DNA of 7,613 bases, taken from positions 1 to 7,613 of the forward strand of contig JAOQAA010000399.1 of NCBI GenBank assembly GCA_025963815.1. The letters are read 5' to 3'. Both the position numbers and the translations under genes were made by a program. The notes beneath the pieces were generated by a model that saw nothing but the letters and a program-made list of their open reading frames with translations, had not been told where the DNA came from and did no database searches. Source of the DNA: Capsulimonas sp. GTDB lineage: Bacteria > Armatimonadota > Armatimonadia > Armatimonadales > Capsulimonadaceae. Positions 6,568 to 7,613 of the stretch are shown here, in pieces (the stretch's first letter is position 1; each line of letters opens with the position of its first letter).

Positions 6568-7467
6568 CTAACCCTCCATCACCGTATCCCCGTACTTCAC
6601 GAGGATGCGTCGGTTCTCCACCTTCGTCTCGTAATGCGGCTGCTTGAACGTACTGGGACCGTCGAGCACGCGGCCGTCGGTGAGGGCGAAGCGGGATTCG
6701 TGCCAGGGGCAGACGATGCCGCCGTCGCAGAGCTTGCCTTCGGAGAGAGGGCCGCCAAGGTGCGCGCAGGAGTCTGCGAGGGCGTGTACGTTATCACTGT
6801 CGCGCACGAGGACGACGGCGTGGCCGTTGACTTCGACGCGGGTGGGCTTGCCGTCGGGCAGGTCGTCCCAGGCGAGGACGTCGACAAAGTCACCCGCGTC
6901 TTCCTCTAACTTCTCGCGGTCGGAGTGGTCCACGCCAATCTTCTGATCGTAGACCAGCATGCCGCCGAGGAACGCGCCCGCGCTGACCACGCCCATGCCG
7001 AGGAAGCCGAACACGCGGCCCGCGCCCCTGTGGCCGGTCTTGCGCAAGCCGTACGAGACTCCGTACAGCGCCGTGGCCGTAATATTGATGAGGGCGTGCG
7101 CGCCGCCGACCCGCTTGGTGGCTTTGCCGTCCAATCGATACCAGTCGGTCAGTCCCGTCACCGCCGAGCCGAGCGCGCCGAGCAGGCCGATGCCGACCGC
7201 GGCGTCCGCGCCCGCCGCGACCTTTTCGTTGCCCGCCGCCTCCATCACGTCCAGCGCCGCCGCCACGGACCAGGCGCCGAGGGGAATGTCGGTCAGGACC
7301 GCATGCAGCGGATGCCCCAGCCAGACGCCGTGCAGAGCGTCCTCGACCTTGCGTCCTGCGTCGCCGCCCGCTTCATAAGCGGCCCCAACGCCCTTTTGCA
7401 GACCGTCCGCCACCGGACCGAGCCATTCTTGATCTTCAATCGCCTTGGTGATCGCCAGGGAATCCAT
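6568..7467 (-). CDS. DUF2231-Rieske [2Fe-2S] membrane protein
   Basis: The 299-residue product fuses a membrane domain to an iron-sulfur domain. Residues about 46-172 match DUF2231: the motif GHPLHAVLTDIPLGAW (51-66) with H52 and H55, and four likely membrane segments near 57-76, 88-107, 122-142 and 150-172. After an acidic linker (180-195), residues 196-292 form a Rieske domain of the small NirD/ferredoxin type. The cluster ligands are complete: C234-X-H236 and C253-X2-H256, spaced by 16 residues, within SCAHLGG and CPWHESRF. Such fusions are widespread but their reaction is unknown; membrane-linked electron transfer is an inference. The start is well supported by GAAGGAG 6 nt upstream. The gene stands alone, convergent with the stress gene and with a matching promoter-like site. 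No oxidase or reductase partner is in the window. Confidence 0.92.
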   Translation of the reverse strand: MDSLAITKAIEDQEWLGPVADGLQKGVGAAYEAGGDAGRKVEDALHGVWLGHPLHAVLTDIPLGAWSVAAALDVMEAAGNEKVAAGADAAVGIGLLGALGSAVTGLTDWYRLDGKATKRVGGAHALINITATALYGVSYGLRKTGHRGAGRVFGFLGMGVVSAGAFLGGMLVYDQKIGVDHSDREKLEEDAGDFVDVLAWDDLPDGKPTRVEVNGHAVVLVRDSDNVHALADSCAHLGGPLSEGKLCDGGIVCPWHESRFALTDGRVLDGPSTFKQPHYETKVENRRILVKYGDTVMEG

Positions 7468-7473
7468 TGCACG

Positions 7474-7480
7474 CTCCTTC
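7474..7480 (-). promoter_or_regulatory. Strong Shine-Dalgarno of the Rieske gene
   Basis: GAAGGAG on the minus strand ends 6 nt before the ATG at 7467-7465 and fixes that start. It is the best ribosome site in the window. Confidence 0.85.
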
Positions 7481-7500
7481 GTAGGTCAAAGTTCGGTCTC

Positions 7501-7522
7501 CATTCCAAAGAAACTCGGAATG
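7501..7522. repeat. Inverted repeat in the Rieske gene leader
   Basis: CATTCC (7501-7506) and GGAATG (7517-7522) are 10 bp apart; allowing a one-base bulge, the pairing extends into CTC/GAG. It lies between the predicted promoter and the ribosome site, so it could be a leader hairpin or an operator half-site pair. Confidence 0.35.
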
Positions 7523-7538
7523 AGAGTCTGTCCGGTTC

Positions 7539-7565
7539 GTACCCGCTCGCCACCCGCGTTCAAAC
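7539..7565 (-). promoter_or_regulatory. SigB/SigF-type promoter for the Rieske gene
   Basis: On the minus strand GTTT (7565-7562) and GGGTAC (7544-7539) are separated by exactly 17 bp, as at the stress gene. The -10-like box lies 71 bp before the ATG. No good sigma-70 promoter was seen in the same stretch. Confidence 0.42.
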
Positions 7566-7593
7566 GCCGCTTGCCTGGATTCGGCCCCCCTGC

Positions 7594-7609
7594 CCCCCAA
7601 TCCTGGGGG
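7594..7609. repeat. C/G-rich palindrome at the window edge
   Basis: CCCCCA-ATCC-TGGGGG forms a 6-bp stem with a 4-nt loop. Just left of it is another C6 run (7585-7590), and GGATT (7578-7582) can pair with AATCC (7599-7603), giving an alternative fold. It resembles dispersed palindromic repeats but is cut by the window edge. Confidence 0.5.
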
Positions 7610-7613
7610 AGGA

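Noticed and set aside
1..7613. CRISPR arrays, tRNA or rRNA genes, phage genes or transposase genes
   Set aside because: No regularly spaced direct repeats, cloverleaf, rRNA core motifs, or recombinase or transposase reading frames were seen on either strand.

Overview
This is a GC-rich bacterial window holding five protein genes and two intergenic regions rich in structure. A tripartite RND efflux system needs an inner membrane, periplasm and outer membrane, so the host has a diderm (Gram-negative-type) envelope. The phylum cannot be fixed from this sequence. Two promoter-like sites of the SigB/SigF type and the hairpin-rich repeats argue against a standard enterobacterial host. An environmental high-GC lineage fits, but that is a guess.

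Left part, 1-5547: three tightly packed plus-strand genes form the end of an operon. First comes a TolC-family outer-membrane factor, cut off at its 5' end by the window edge. It overlaps by 8 bp a 523-residue periplasmic adaptor with an unusually long helical region built of 45-residue units. After a 3-bp gap comes a 1037-residue CzcA/CusA-type heavy-metal RND pump. Together they should span the envelope and expel metal cations. Pump residues point to divalent cations (Zn/Co/Cd/Ni type) rather than Cu/Ag.

Middle, 5548-5888: this gap carries a striking 174-bp compound inverted repeat starting on the last base of the pump stop codon. It has two 62-bp arms, each holding several small hairpins, and one inner hairpin differs between the arms by three fully compensated base pairs. 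Each arm also supplies a hairpin followed by a T5 run, so the element can act as a two-way terminator. An AT-rich stretch and a probable alternative-sigma promoter follow.

Right part, 5889-7613: two convergent monocistronic genes. One is a 180-residue Gly/Ala-rich stress-type protein (YflT/low-temperature-induced-like) on the plus strand. The other is a 299-residue DUF2231-Rieske [2Fe-2S] membrane protein on the minus strand. A strong intrinsic terminator lies between them. Both genes are preceded by the same pattern, GTTTG-N16-GGGTA, at about 70-80 bp from the start codon, which suggests shared control by a general-stress-type sigma factor. The window ends in a C/G-rich palindrome.
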